Source of the DNA: Haloplanus vescus
GTDB taxonomy: Archaea > Halobacteriota > Halobacteria > Halobacteriales > Haloferacaceae
Direction: 5' to 3'
Length of the DNA: 64,000 nt
NCBI RefSeq assembly: GCF_900107665.1
Contig: NZ_FNQT01000001.1
Coordinates: 722,398-786,397, forward strand
Shown: positions 42,709 to 53,463 of the stretch, in pieces
Layout of the letters: each line of letters opens with the position of its first letter
Numbering within the stretch: position 1 is the stretch's first letter
Made by a program: the position numbers and the translations under genes
Notes under the pieces: model-generated
Databases searched by the model: none
Told to the model about the DNA's origin: nothing
The model's input: the letters and a program-made list of their open reading frames with translations, nothing else

Positions 42709-43787
42709 CAGTCATCACCTCCCGTGACTCGGTCACGAACGTCGCGGACGAAGCCCCAGATACCACGGGGGAAGACCCAGATGGTGACGACGAAGACGAC
42801 ACCGAGGATGAGATGCCAGAACGGCCCGATAGTGTCGAAGCCACTGACGATGTTCTCGACGTAGAGGTAGATGCCGGCACCGATGAGGGGGCCGAACAGC
42901 GACCCCGTGCCGCCGAGGACGGTCATGATGACGACTTCACCGCTGGCGGTCCAGTACAGCGACGAGAGCGGGACGTAGGTGCCGTGGATGACGAAGAGGC
43001 TCCCCGCGACACCCGCGAAAAAGCCCGAGATGATGAACGACATCAGACGGTAGCGCCAGACGTTCAGGCCGACGAACTCCGCGCGCTGTTCGTTCTCGCG
43101 GATGGCGCGGAAGACCATGCCGTACGGCGAGTTGAGGATGCGGTAACCCAGCGCGATACAGAGGAGTGCGATGGCAGCGACGAACACGTAGAGCCACGTC
43201 CCCAGCAGCATCTCCAGTGGGAACAGCGGCAGTTCGCTTTCGAGCGCGAAGATGCCGAACAGTTCGGCGGTTTCGACGCCCGTAAAGCCGTTCTCACCGC
43301 CGGTGATGAACGCCAGTGGCGACGACGACATGTAGAACAGCATCTGTGCGAACGCGAGCGTAAGGATGGCGAAGTAGATGCCGCCGCGTCGAAGCGACAG
43401 GAAGCCGAGGAACCACGCCAGCAAGACGGCAAAGGTCGTGCCGGCGAGCACCATCAGAATCGGCGAGCCAGAGACGTACTGGCTGAACACGCCCGCCGCG
43501 TAGGCGGCCCCGCCCCAGAAGGCGGCGTGACCGAACGACAGCAGGCCGGTATAGCCGAGCAAGAGGTCGAAGCCGAGCGCGAAGATACCCCAGACGAGGA
43601 TGAGTGTCGCGAGGCTCTGATACCCCTGCAGGAAGCCGCTCACGACGGGCATCCGGGAGAACACGAACGGGAAGAGAGCGAGGAGGATGGCCGTCCCGGC
43701 CATCACGCGCGCCTCGTTCCCACGGGGTTTCCAGATACCGGCGAGCCGAGCGAGCGCCCCGTCCGACGTGGCTGCCTCGTCGCTCAT
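42708..43787 (-). CDS. livM: branched-chain amino acid ABC transporter permease LivM
   Basis: A 359-residue permease subunit with about ten helices. The conserved LivM segments are FDLLLGYTGLLSFGHAAFWG, GGENGFTGVE, FRAIRENEQRAEFVGLNV (the ATPase-coupling EAA-like loop) and VVIMTVLGGTGSLFGPLIG. The ATG at 43787 overlaps the livH TGA (ATGA). Confidence 0.94.
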   Translation of the reverse strand: MSDEAATSDGALARLAGIWKPRGNEARVMAGTAILLALFPFVFSRMPVVSGFLQGYQSLATLILVWGIFALGFDLLLGYTGLLSFGHAAFWGGAAYAAGVFSQYVSGSPILMVLAGTTFAVLLAWFLGFLSLRRGGIYFAILTLAFAQMLFYMSSSPLAFITGGENGFTGVETAELFGIFALESELPLFPLEMLLGTWLYVFVAAIALLCIALGYRILNSPYGMVFRAIRENEQRAEFVGLNVWRYRLMSFIISGFFAGVAGSLFVIHGTYVPLSSLYWTASGEVVIMTVLGGTGSLFGPLIGAGIYLYVENIVSGFDTIGPFWHLILGVVFVVTIWVFPRGIWGFVRDVRDRVTGGDD

Positions 43788-44725
43788 GGGGCCACCCCCT
43801 CTTCACCGAGCAGGCCCTGTGGCCGCACCAGCAAGACGACGGCCGCGATGGCGTAGAGGCCGACCTGTGCCCACGACGAGAACGTCGCCACGAGGATAGC
43901 GTACGTGAGTCCGAAGAGTACGCCGCCGAGCGTCGCGCCCGCGATTGACCCGACGCCGCCGATGACGACGGTCAGGAACGCGGGCACGAGGATGTCGTTC
44001 CCGATGGTCGGATTGACGGGATTGAGCGGGCCGCCGACGACGCCGGCGACGCCCGCGAGCGCCGCGCCGATACCGAAGACGATGATGTAGGGCCGGCTCA
44101 GCCGGATACCGAGCAGTTCGACCATCTCGGGGTCTCGCGTCCCGGCCCGGACGATGAGGCCGAAGTCCGTGTACTCAACGAGGAGATAGACGATGGCGAC
44201 CAGCACCGCCGTGATGACGATGACGTAGTACCGCCACGACGAGATGGGAATCTGTGCGAGGAAGGGAACCTGCGGCGCACCTTCCGCCCACGAGGGCTGG
44301 GAGAAGGGCAGGCTACTCGACCCGAAGAAGGTTCGGAACACCTCTTGGACGACGATAGCCAGCCCGAAGGTGACCAGAATCTGGTCGGTGTCGGGGCGGT
44401 CCTTGAACGGTTCGACGACCCAGCGCTCCATCGCGAGGCCGACGACGAACACGACGAACGGGACGATTATCAGCGCCGGGATGTAGCCCAACCCGAGGCC
44501 GAGCTGTCCGTAGCCCCACTCTTGGAGGAGGCCGCTGGTCAGGTTGACTTCGAGCGCGATTAACAGACCGGCGTAGGTGCCGATCAGATACAGCGCGCCG
44601 TGTGCGAAGTTGACGAATTTTAGGGTGCCGAGGATAATCGACAGCCCCACCGCGAGCAGGATGTAGATAGCGCCCTGCTGAAGTCCGTTGAGAAGAACGG
44701 TAATCGCCTCGATGTGGAAACTCAT
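43784..44725 (-). CDS. livH: branched-chain amino acid ABC transporter permease LivH
   Basis: A 313-residue permease with about eight helices. It begins FHIEAITVLLNGLQQGAIYI and has the LivH patterns GTLKFVNFAHGALYLIGTY, DPEMVELLGIRLSRPYI (coupling loop) and GGPLNPVNPTIGNDILVPA in part. The ATG at 44725 has a GGGGTGAG ribosome-binding site. The 134-base gap to livK holds a TATA-like AACTATAGTC on this strand, so livH may also be transcribed separately from the more abundant livK. Confidence 0.93.
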   Translation of the reverse strand: MSFHIEAITVLLNGLQQGAIYILLAVGLSIILGTLKFVNFAHGALYLIGTYAGLLIALEVNLTSGLLQEWGYGQLGLGLGYIPALIIVPFVVFVVGLAMERWVVEPFKDRPDTDQILVTFGLAIVVQEVFRTFFGSSSLPFSQPSWAEGAPQVPFLAQIPISSWRYYVIVITAVLVAIVYLLVEYTDFGLIVRAGTRDPEMVELLGIRLSRPYIIVFGIGAALAGVAGVVGGPLNPVNPTIGNDILVPAFLTVVIGGVGSIAGATLGGVLFGLTYAILVATFSSWAQVGLYAIAAVVLLVRPQGLLGEEGVAP

Positions 44726-44859
44726 CGTCTCACCCCACCGTGGCAATCCCGATACCCTGGGGGGCGTTGCCGAATAACAGTTGGTGTCATGTCTACGTGT
44801 AGGTTGCTCATAATTGACTATAGTTTTGCGCTATACGACGGCCCGGAGAGGAGGGTGTG

Positions 44860-46218
44860 TTACTCGTCCCCGTACTCGCCGAGTTCGCACTCCGCGGCCG
44901 GTCCTTCGTCACAGGCGTAGCCGAGATTGTCGCGGCTCGTGATGTTGACGATTTCGTAGAACTGGCCCTCGGACCGCTCGGATTCGGGGAGCCCGCGGAC
45001 GACCGGAACGTCGCGCTGTGCCTGGTGGTCACACCCGCGCATCATCTCTTCACCCATGCCGATGTTGTTGTACTCGTAGTCCTCGAGTTGCCGGATAACC
45101 TCGGGCGGGTAGAACGTCCCCGCACGCTCGACGGCGGCCGCGTACTGGAGCGTCTGGGCGTAGGCGAGTTGGGCCACGCCCGAGGGGATGCGGTCGTACT
45201 CGTCCTGGAACGCCTGCGTGAACTCGTTGGACGGCGTGTTGTCGATTTGCGAGTCCCACGCGACGGTGCCGAAGATGCCCTCGATGGCGGAGCCGGCGGC
45301 CTGTGCCATCGGCCGGTTGTACAGCGGCACGATGATCTCCATGTCCTCGTCGAGACCGGCGTCGACAGCCTGCTGAACGGACGTCGCGCCGTCCAGACCG
45401 TAGTGGTTGAGGACGAGCACGTCCGCGCCGGAGTTGGACGCCTGCGAGAGGTACGAGGAGTAGTCGCTGGTGCCGAGTGGTGTGGCGACAGAGTCGACCT
45501 GCTCCCAGCCGGCCGTCTCGGTCAGGAACTTGTTCATCGATGCCTGCTGGGTCTGCCCCCAGCTGTAGTCGGCGTAGAGCTGGTAGAACTCCAGGTCCTC
45601 GCCGTACTCGTCGCGGACGACGGGCGCGAGTGCCTGCCCCGTCATGTACGCGTTGAACACTTCGCGGAAGCCGTAGCGCACGCAGTTCTTCCCTGTGGTG
45701 TCGTTGGAGTGGGTCAGACAGGCCATGAACATGACCTTCTCGCGCTGACACAGCTCCTGCACCGAGATGGCGACGGCGGAGGAGGACCCGCCGGTCACCA
45801 TAATCACGTCGTCGCGCTGAATCATCCGGGAGGCGGACTGGCGCGCGGTGTCGGCGTCGGTCGCCGTGTCGCCGTTCACGGAGTCGATTTCGTAGTCGAG
45901 CACGCCGTCACCGGAAAGGTCGTCGAACTGCGAGTCGACCCACCCGCCACCGTTGTTGAGGTGCTGAACGGCGAGTTCGTAGGCTCGAAGCTCGTCTTCA
46001 CCTTCCGAGGCGTACGGCCCGGACTGCGGGACGTTGAACCCGAGCGTCGCCGTGTCACCCTCGATGGGATAGTTACCGAGTTCGGGGTACTCCGAATCGC
46101 CACCCCCACCGCCGCCACCGCCAGAACAACCGGCGAGCCCTACGAGGCCGGCAGTCCCCGCGGCACCGGCGGCTTTGATAACGTCACGTCGGTCCAAACG
46201 ACCATCATTGCTACCCAT
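44860..46218 (-). CDS. livK: branched-chain amino acid ABC transporter substrate-binding lipoprotein
   Basis: A 452-residue extracellular receptor. The N-terminus has a twin-arginine motif (LDRRDVIKAAG) and a lipobox (LVGLAGC at about residue 31), then a glycine linker. It should therefore be exported folded by Tat and tethered by lipid outside the cell. The Periplasmic-binding type I fold follows (TATLGFNVPQSGPYASEGED, GGSSSAVAISVQELCQREKV in parts). The ATG at 46218 gives the signal; the longer upstream frame is spurious. The promoter is the AT-rich stretch at about 46238-46275. Haloarchaeal homologues may carry amino acids or amides; the ligand is not deducible. Confidence 0.93.
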   Translation of the reverse strand: MGSNDGRLDRRDVIKAAGAAGTAGLVGLAGCSGGGGGGGGDSEYPELGNYPIEGDTATLGFNVPQSGPYASEGEDELRAYELAVQHLNNGGGWVDSQFDDLSGDGVLDYEIDSVNGDTATDADTARQSASRMIQRDDVIMVTGGSSSAVAISVQELCQREKVMFMACLTHSNDTTGKNCVRYGFREVFNAYMTGQALAPVVRDEYGEDLEFYQLYADYSWGQTQQASMNKFLTETAGWEQVDSVATPLGTSDYSSYLSQASNSGADVLVLNHYGLDGATSVQQAVDAGLDEDMEIIVPLYNRPMAQAAGSAIEGIFGTVAWDSQIDNTPSNEFTQAFQDEYDRIPSGVAQLAYAQTLQYAAAVERAGTFYPPEVIRQLEDYEYNNIGMGEEMMRGCDHQAQRDVPVVRGLPESERSEGQFYEIVNITSRDNLGYACDEGPAAECELGEYGDE

Positions 46219-46235
46219 GCACAATGGGGGAGAGA

Positions 46236-46276
46236 GAAAGGTAATAATAGTTTCTGTTCTTGCAATAATTTTCGTC
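46236..46276 (-). promoter_or_regulatory. livK promoter region
   Basis: On the minus strand GACGAAAATTATTGC and then AACTATTATTACC precede livK. Two TATA-like choices give either a short leader or a leaderless start at 46218. It is the only AT-rich stretch between livK and the haloacid dehalogenase gene upstream. Confidence 0.45.
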
Positions 46277-46298
46277 AGGAATTGGAGTGGAAAAACGG

Positions 46299-46970
46299 TC
46301 AGGCGAGGTCGTCGGCGACCTCGGGGAGCGTCCGAACCTCTCGGTCTGGACGTGCGCCGATGTGTTCGGGCGGGTCGCGGGTCCGGTTCACCCACGTCGT
46401 CGCCATTCCGGCGTTGCCCGCGCCGGCGATATCCCACGCGTTCGAGGAGATGAGTCGACAGTCGCCGATAGGGAGGCCGAGCGAGTCGGCGGCGTGTTCG
46501 TACACCGCGGGGTCGGGCTTGAACGTCCGCACGGCGTGGGCGCTCAGGATGCCGTCGAGATGCGGCGAGAGACCGGCGTCATCCGCGAGTCGCTTCAGCA
46601 TCGCGGGATTGCCGTTCGAGAGCACGACCACCTCGTGGCCCGCGGCGGACAGTCGGTCCAGTGCCTCGGCGGCGCCGGGGAACGGGTCGAGGTTGTCGTA
46701 CCCCGTCAGAATCCGCTCTCGGTCGTCCGCGCTGGGGTCGACATCGTACGCCGCGAGCGCGTAATCGAGGGCGTGAGCCGTGATGTCCCAGAACGGCTCG
46801 TAATCGTCCATCTGGGCGCTCTGATACGAGTACTGGAGCTGCTTTCGTCGCCACGTCTCGTCGATGGCGGCGACCAGTCGGTCGGGGACAGCGAGCGTCT
46901 CGCCGAGGCGCGTCCGCACGCTACTCGTGTCACACAGCGTTCCGTACATGTCGAAACAGAGGCCGGCCAT
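46299..46970 (-). CDS. haloacid dehalogenase type II
   Basis: A 223-residue HAD enzyme of the (S)-2-haloacid dehalogenase subgroup. Motif I is CFDMYGTLCDTSSVR, motif II VVVLSNGNPAMLKRL, motif III VRTFKPDPAVYEHA and motif IV RLISSNAWDIAGAGNAGM, where SSNAWD is typical of type II dehalogenases. The usual substrates are 2-haloalkanoates, but many members act on unknown compounds. The ATG at 46970 starts MAGLCFDMYGT; the frame upstream of that is noise. It is divergent from the GNAT gene. Confidence 0.9.
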   Translation of the reverse strand: MAGLCFDMYGTLCDTSSVRTRLGETLAVPDRLVAAIDETWRRKQLQYSYQSAQMDDYEPFWDITAHALDYALAAYDVDPSADDRERILTGYDNLDPFPGAAEALDRLSAAGHEVVVLSNGNPAMLKRLADDAGLSPHLDGILSAHAVRTFKPDPAVYEHAADSLGLPIGDCRLISSNAWDIAGAGNAGMATTWVNRTRDPPEHIGARPDREVRTLPEVADDLA

Positions 46971-47060
46971 GGTCTGGGCGACGAGTGGGAGGCCCTTGAT
47001 TCGTTCCCTCGACGCACGCCCATCGCGACAATTTAAGGCTCGTCCTGTGCACACAGTACC

Positions 47061-47816
47061 ATGGACATCCGCGAGGCCACGGCGGCGGACATCGACGGGA
47101 TTCGGGCAGTCGCGCACGACTCCCTCGCCGCGTCGTACGGACACGCGCTGAAAGATGATATCATCGCACAGGCGGTCGAGCGCTGGTACGACGAGGCGAC
47201 ACTCACCGACGACCTCGACGACCCCAATACGGAGTTCCTCGTCGCCGACGACGAGGGGGCAATTGTCGGCTTCGCTCAGAGCTACGTTGTCGACCGTCGC
47301 GAGACGGTGGGTGAAATCGACTGGCTCCACGTCCAACCCGACAGCCGGGGAAGTGGCATCGGCGACGAACTGCTGGCGGCGCTCGAACGCCGCTTGCTCG
47401 ACCACGGCGTCTCCCGCATCGAGGGGCGCGTCCTCGCCGCCAACGAGGCCGGAACGGGCTTTTTCGAACGCGAACAGTTCGAGGGCATCGGCGAGCGAAC
47501 CGTCGAAATCGGCGGCGAACCCTTCGTCGAGAAACTCTACTCGAAGTTCCCGGAGACGGGCGGCCGGCAGGTCCTGACCGAAGCCGCGACACTCCCCGAC
47601 GGCCGGCAGGTGTACGTCGCCCTCGACGAGAGCGTCCGTGGCTCCGACGGCCCGTTCTACTCCGTCTATCTCGACCGCGACCGCTCCGAACGCTACGGCT
47701 ACTTCTGTGCCAACTGCGATAGCTTCGGCATCTCGATGGACACCATGGGTCGTGTCGTCTGCAACGACTGCGAGAACCGCCGGAAACCGACGCGGTGGGA
47801 CGCCAGTTACCTCTGA
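47061..47816 (+). CDS. GNAT N-acetyltransferase with C-terminal zinc domain (DUF5816-like)
   Basis: A 251-residue two-domain protein. Residues 1-155 are a GNAT fold: MDIREATAADIDGIRAVAH, acetyl-CoA loop QPDSRGSGIGDELLAALE (R-x2-G-x-G/A type) and NEAGTGFFEREQFE. Residues about 165-250 form a second domain with two CxxC pairs (YFCANCDSF and VVCNDCENRR), probably binding zinc; it resembles the haloarchaeal DUF5816. The C-terminal half may recognise the acceptor. A CAATTTAAGGC promoter lies 27 bases upstream, so the message is leaderless. Confidence 0.88.
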   Translation: MDIREATAADIDGIRAVAHDSLAASYGHALKDDIIAQAVERWYDEATLTDDLDDPNTEFLVADDEGAIVGFAQSYVVDRRETVGEIDWLHVQPDSRGSGIGDELLAALERRLLDHGVSRIEGRVLAANEAGTGFFEREQFEGIGERTVEIGGEPFVEKLYSKFPETGGRQVLTEAATLPDGRQVYVALDESVRGSDGPFYSVYLDRDRSERYGYFCANCDSFGISMDTMGRVVCNDCENRRKPTRWDASYL

Positions 47817-47834
47817 TTACCCAGTTATAACACA

Positions 47835-47847
47835 AACTATTACTCCG
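47835..47847 (+). promoter_or_regulatory. promoter of the sodium/solute symporter
   Basis: AAACTATTACTCC lies in the gap after the GNAT gene. A start about 25 bases downstream would fall near 47862-47866, giving a leader of about 35 bases. That leader contains GGAGGG (47883-47888) as ribosome-binding site for the ATG at 47897. Confidence 0.45.
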
Positions 47848-47896
47848 TCGACCGTCGACCGATGAGCATGCATCACCCAATCGGAGGGACGACGCC

Positions 47897-49378
47897 ATGG
47901 TGACGGCGACGACGCTCGTCGCCGTCTCGGCCGTCGTCTTGCTCGCGTTCGCGGCGCTGGGCGCGTGGTACGCCCGGGGACGCATCGAGACGGTCGAAGA
48001 CTACATCACCGCCCGCGATTCGACGGGCGGCGGCGCGTTGACGGCGACGCTCGTCGCCTCCAGCATGGGGGCGTGGATTCTGTTCAGCCCTGCGGAGGCG
48101 GGCGCGGCCTTCGGCGGCATCACCGCCGTCGCCGGCTACGCTGCGGGGTCGGCGCTCGCACTCGCCGGCTTCGCCGTCATCGGGCCGCGAATCCGTGACC
48201 GACTGCCCGAGGGACACAGCCTCACCGAGTACGCCCACGCCCGCTACGGGACAGCGATGTACACGTACGTCCTCGTCGTGAGCGTCGCGTACATGTTCGT
48301 CTTCCTCGCCGCGGAGTTCACGGGCATCGCGAGCGCGCTCTCGCTCATCGCGGGCGTGCCCGGGTGGCAGACGGCGGCGGCCGTCGGCGTGACCGTCCTC
48401 GCATACACCGGCTACGGCGGCCTTCGAGCGAGCATGGTCACCGACACCGTCCAGACGGTGCTCATCCTCCCCCTGCTCATCGTGAGCGTCGTCGTGACGC
48501 TCGTTGCACTCGGCGGCACCGACGCCGCCCACGCCACCGTCGTCGAGGCGTCGCCCGAACTCCTCGACCTCGGCTCCGCGACGGGGCTGGAGTTCGGCGC
48601 GTACGTCGTCGTCGCCGTCGTCGGCGCCGAGATGCTGAATCAGGCGTGGTGGCAGCGCGTGTACGCCGCCCGCGACGCCGCGACGCTCCGGCGCTCCTTC
48701 CTCGTCGCCGCCGTCGCCGTCGTGCCCATGGTCTTTCTCGCCGGTATCTTCGGCCCCATCGCCGTGGGCCTCGGCCTCGTCGAGGCGCCCGCCGACGCCA
48801 GCGTCTCCTTCTTCCTCGTCGTGAACGAGGTGCTGCCGGACCCGGCGGTCATCGCCGTCGCCGTCCTCGCCGTCCTCCTCGTCGTGTCGAGCGCCGACAC
48901 GCTCTTCAACGCCATCGCGAGCATCGTCACCGTCGACCTGCCGCGACTGACCGGCCTCGCCGGTGACGACCTGACGACGGCCGCGCGGGCCGTGACCGTC
49001 GTCGTCGCCGCCGCCGCCACCGTCGTCGGCGCGCAGGGCTACTCCGTCCTCACCCTCTTTCTCCTCGCTGACCTCCTCGCCGCGGCCACGTTCATCCCCC
49101 TCCTCCACGGTCTCTACTCGACGCGGGCGTGGTCCGGCGGCGCCCTCTTCGCGAGCGCCGTCGCCCTCGCCGTCGGCCTCGCCTTCTTCCCGCCGGCCCG
49201 AGGCGTCCTCCCCCTCGGCGGACTGCCCACCGCTTCGTACTTCGTCTCCTTCCTCGGCGCGGCGGGCGTCTCGACCATCTTGGCGCTGCTGACCGCGCGG
49301 CTCGGCGGTCGGGAGTACGACCTCGACCGACTGGGAGACGGGGTTCGCCACCTCGACGACGGAGGTGAGCGGCGATGA
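47897..49378 (+). CDS. sodium:solute symporter (SSS family), possible acetate carrier
   Basis: A 493-residue carrier with about thirteen helices. SSS hallmarks are the domain start VEDYITARDSTGGGALTAT, ASSMGAWILFSPAEAGAAFG, AEMLNQAWWQRVYAARDAATLRRSF in parts and VVSSADTLFNAIASIVTVDL, where SADT/SS matches the Na2 site. The stop overlaps the start of a 39-residue membrane gene (ATGA) and acetyl-CoA synthetase lies just beyond on the other strand. In Escherichia coli the acetate permease ActP of this family sits with Acs and a small membrane protein, so acetate or a similar organic acid is the best guess. Confidence 0.88.
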   Translation: MVTATTLVAVSAVVLLAFAALGAWYARGRIETVEDYITARDSTGGGALTATLVASSMGAWILFSPAEAGAAFGGITAVAGYAAGSALALAGFAVIGPRIRDRLPEGHSLTEYAHARYGTAMYTYVLVVSVAYMFVFLAAEFTGIASALSLIAGVPGWQTAAAVGVTVLAYTGYGGLRASMVTDTVQTVLILPLLIVSVVVTLVALGGTDAAHATVVEASPELLDLGSATGLEFGAYVVVAVVGAEMLNQAWWQRVYAARDAATLRRSFLVAAVAVVPMVFLAGIFGPIAVGLGLVEAPADASVSFFLVVNEVLPDPAVIAVAVLAVLLVVSSADTLFNAIASIVTVDLPRLTGLAGDDLTTAARAVTVVVAAAATVVGAQGYSVLTLFLLADLLAAATFIPLLHGLYSTRAWSGGALFASAVALAVGLAFFPPARGVLPLGGLPTASYFVSFLGAAGVSTILALLTARLGGREYDLDRLGDGVRHLDDGGERR

Positions 49379-49494
49379 CGCTCTCGGCGCTCGGCTTCGC
49401 CGTCCTGATTTGGGGGGCGGTGGCGCTCGTTGCGCTGGTGTTCGTCTACGAACTGCTGGCGGTGTGGCGCGACCGAAAAGAAGCGGACCGCTGA
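49375..49494 (+). CDS. 39-residue single-helix partner of the symporter
   Basis: The ATG overlaps the symporter stop (ATGA). The product MTLSALGFAVLIWGAVALV then continues ALVFVYELLAVW and ends RDRKEADR. It is one long membrane helix with a charged cytoplasmic tail. Small accessory proteins of this size accompany several bacterial SSS and NSS carriers. The exact four-base overlap and helix-tail pattern make it convincing. It probably stabilises or gates the symporter. Confidence 0.75.
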   Translation: MTLSALGFAVLIWGAVALVALVFVYELLAVWRDRKEADR

Positions 49495-49501
49495 ACCGCG
49501 G

Positions 49502-51499
<1,998 letters not shown>

Positions 51500-51699
51500 A
51501 ACTCACGGTAGAGTTTCCAATCATTCGTGATAAACCTACGCCATCCGTTCTCGACGGCGTGTCAGCCGTCCTGTCTGTCGATTTGCCGAGGCCAAATCAG
51601 GCCGAATCGGCGAGCACAGCGGGCGGAGACCGTCGGTATTTGCGGGAACCCGAACCATACAGAAGGCTTTTGATTGGTCCGGCGATACTTCAACCCAGC
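51500..51699. promoter_or_regulatory. divergent promoter region between acs and korA
   Basis: About 200 bases without a gene. The acs-proximal part has AGGTTTATCACG on the minus strand (about 51530-51537). The korA-proximal part has AAGGCTTTTGATTGG on the plus strand (51663-51677), about 31 bases before the korA ATG. No clear operator palindrome was seen between them. Confidence 0.5.
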
Positions 51700-53463
51700 A
51701 TGCCTGCGGACTTCAACTGGGCAATCGGTGGTGAAGCCGGCGACGGCATCGATTCCACCGGGAAAATCTTCGCCCAGGCGTTATCGAGGGCCGGTCGGCA
51801 CGTGTTCACGTCGAAGGACTTCGCGTCGCGTATCCGCGGTGGGTACACGGCGTACAAAGTCCGCACGTCAGTATCGCAGGTACAGAGTGTCGTCGACCGG
51901 TTGGACGTGCTCATCGCACTCACCCAACGGACCATCGACGAGAACCTCGACGAACTCCACGAGGGGAGCGTCATCATCTACGACGGGGACCGCACCACGA
52001 TGGCGGACGTCGAAATTCCGGACGAGGTCATCGGCCTCGACGTCCCCCTCAAGGGCCTCGCGGAGGAGGCCGGTGGGGCCATCATGCGCAACGTCGTCGC
52101 CCTCGGCGCGGCGTGTGCGGTGAGCGACTTCCCCCTCGAGAACTTAGACAGCGCACTCGAGAAGCGCTTCGGCGACAAGGGGTCGGCCATCGTCGAGAAC
52201 AACATGACGGCGGCTCAGAAGGGCCGTGACTACGTCCGGGAGAACTACGACCACGAGTACGGCTACGACCTGGAGTGTACCGACGAGAACTACGTCCTCC
52301 TGAACGGCGACGAGGCCATCGGCATGGGCGCCATCGCCGGTGGGTGTCGGTTCTACGCCGGCTACCCAATCACGCCCGCGACGAACGTGATGGAGTACCT
52401 CACCGGGCGAATCGAGCGCTACGGCGGCCACGTCGTGCAGGCCGAGGACGAACTGTCGGCCATCAACATGGCCCTCGGCGCGGCCCGCGCCGGCGCGCGG
52501 TCGATGACCGCCACTTCCGGCCCCGGCATCGACCTCATGACCGAGACGTTCGGCCTCGTCGCCACCAGCGAGACGCCGCTGGTCATCTGTAACGTGATGC
52601 GCTCGGGACCGTCGACGGGGATGCCGACCAAACAGGAGCAGGGCGACCTGAACGCCATGCTTTACGGCGGCCACGGCGAGGTGCCGCGGTTCGTCCTCGC
52701 GCCGACGACCATCGCCGAGTGTTTCCACAAGACCGTCGAGGCGTTCAACCTCGCGGAGAAATACCAGATTCCGGTGTATCTCACCGCCGACCTCTCGCTT
52801 GCGGTCACGGAACAGACCTATCCGCCCGAGGAGTTCGACATGGACGCCGTCGAAATCGAACGCGGGAAGGTCGTCGACGAGGAGACGGTCGGCGAGTGGC
52901 AGGACGAGGAGGGGCGGTTCAAACCCCACGCCATCACCGAGGACGGCATCAGTCCGCGGGCCTTCCCCGGCACCGAAGGCGGGGTTCACATGTCGACCGG
53001 CCTCGAACACGACGAACTCGGGCGCCGGACCGAGGAGACGGGGATGCGCGTCGACCAGGTCGACAAGCGCACCCGCAAGGTCGAGACGGCGAAAGAACGC
53101 GAACCCTTCGAGGCCCGCGAATTCGGCGACCCCGACGCGGAGACACTCGTCGTCTCGTGGGGGTCGAACGAGGGTGCGATGACCGAGGCGATAGAGTACC
53201 TCGACGAGGAAGGCATCGACGTTCGATTCCTCTCGGTGCCCTACATCTTCCCGCGGCCCGACCTGACCGAGGCCATCGAGGACGCTGAGACGGTCATCGT
53301 CGTGGAGTGTAACGCGACGGGGCAGTTCGCGGACCTGATCGAACACGACGCGCTGACGCGGGTGACGCGTGTCAACAAGTACGACGGCGTCCGCTTCAAC
53401 GCGGACGAACTCGCGGAGCGAATCGGTGCGATTCTGGCCGACGACACGGAGGTGGCTGCATGA
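51700..53463 (+). CDS. korA: 2-oxoacid:ferredoxin oxidoreductase subunit alpha (gamma-alpha fusion)
   Basis: A 587-residue subunit of the CoA-dependent 2-oxoacid dehydrogenase that passes electrons to ferredoxin. The N-terminal third is the gamma domain (ADFNWAIGGEAGDGIDSTGK, SKDFASRIRGGYTAYKVR). The alpha domain starts near LLNGDEAIGMGAIAGGCRFY and YPITPATNVMEYL, with GARSMTATSGPGIDLMTE and RSGPSTGMPTKQEQGDL. The C-terminal part has LVVSWGSNEGAMTEAIEYL. In haloarchaea this enzyme replaces the 2-oxoglutarate dehydrogenase complex in the citrate cycle. The size and the 287-residue partner favour Kor over pyruvate-specific Por. Confidence 0.9.
   Translation: MPADFNWAIGGEAGDGIDSTGKIFAQALSRAGRHVFTSKDFASRIRGGYTAYKVRTSVSQVQSVVDRLDVLIALTQRTIDENLDELHEGSVIIYDGDRTTMADVEIPDEVIGLDVPLKGLAEEAGGAIMRNVVALGAACAVSDFPLENLDSALEKRFGDKGSAIVENNMTAAQKGRDYVRENYDHEYGYDLECTDENYVLLNGDEAIGMGAIAGGCRFYAGYPITPATNVMEYLTGRIERYGGHVVQAEDELSAINMALGAARAGARSMTATSGPGIDLMTETFGLVATSETPLVICNVMRSGPSTGMPTKQEQGDLNAMLYGGHGEVPRFVLAPTTIAECFHKTVEAFNLAEKYQIPVYLTADLSLAVTEQTYPPEEFDMDAVEIERGKVVDEETVGEWQDEEGRFKPHAITEDGISPRAFPGTEGGVHMSTGLEHDELGRRTEETGMRVDQVDKRTRKVETAKEREPFEAREFGDPDAETLVVSWGSNEGAMTEAIEYLDEEGIDVRFLSVPYIFPRPDLTEAIEDAETVIVVECNATGQFADLIEHDALTRVTRVNKYDGVRFNADELAERIGAILADDTEVAA

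Noticed and set aside
46219-46437. N-terminal extension of the LivK frame
   Set aside because: The added residues are Arg-rich and precede the true Tat/lipobox signal; the livK promoter lies inside this stretch.
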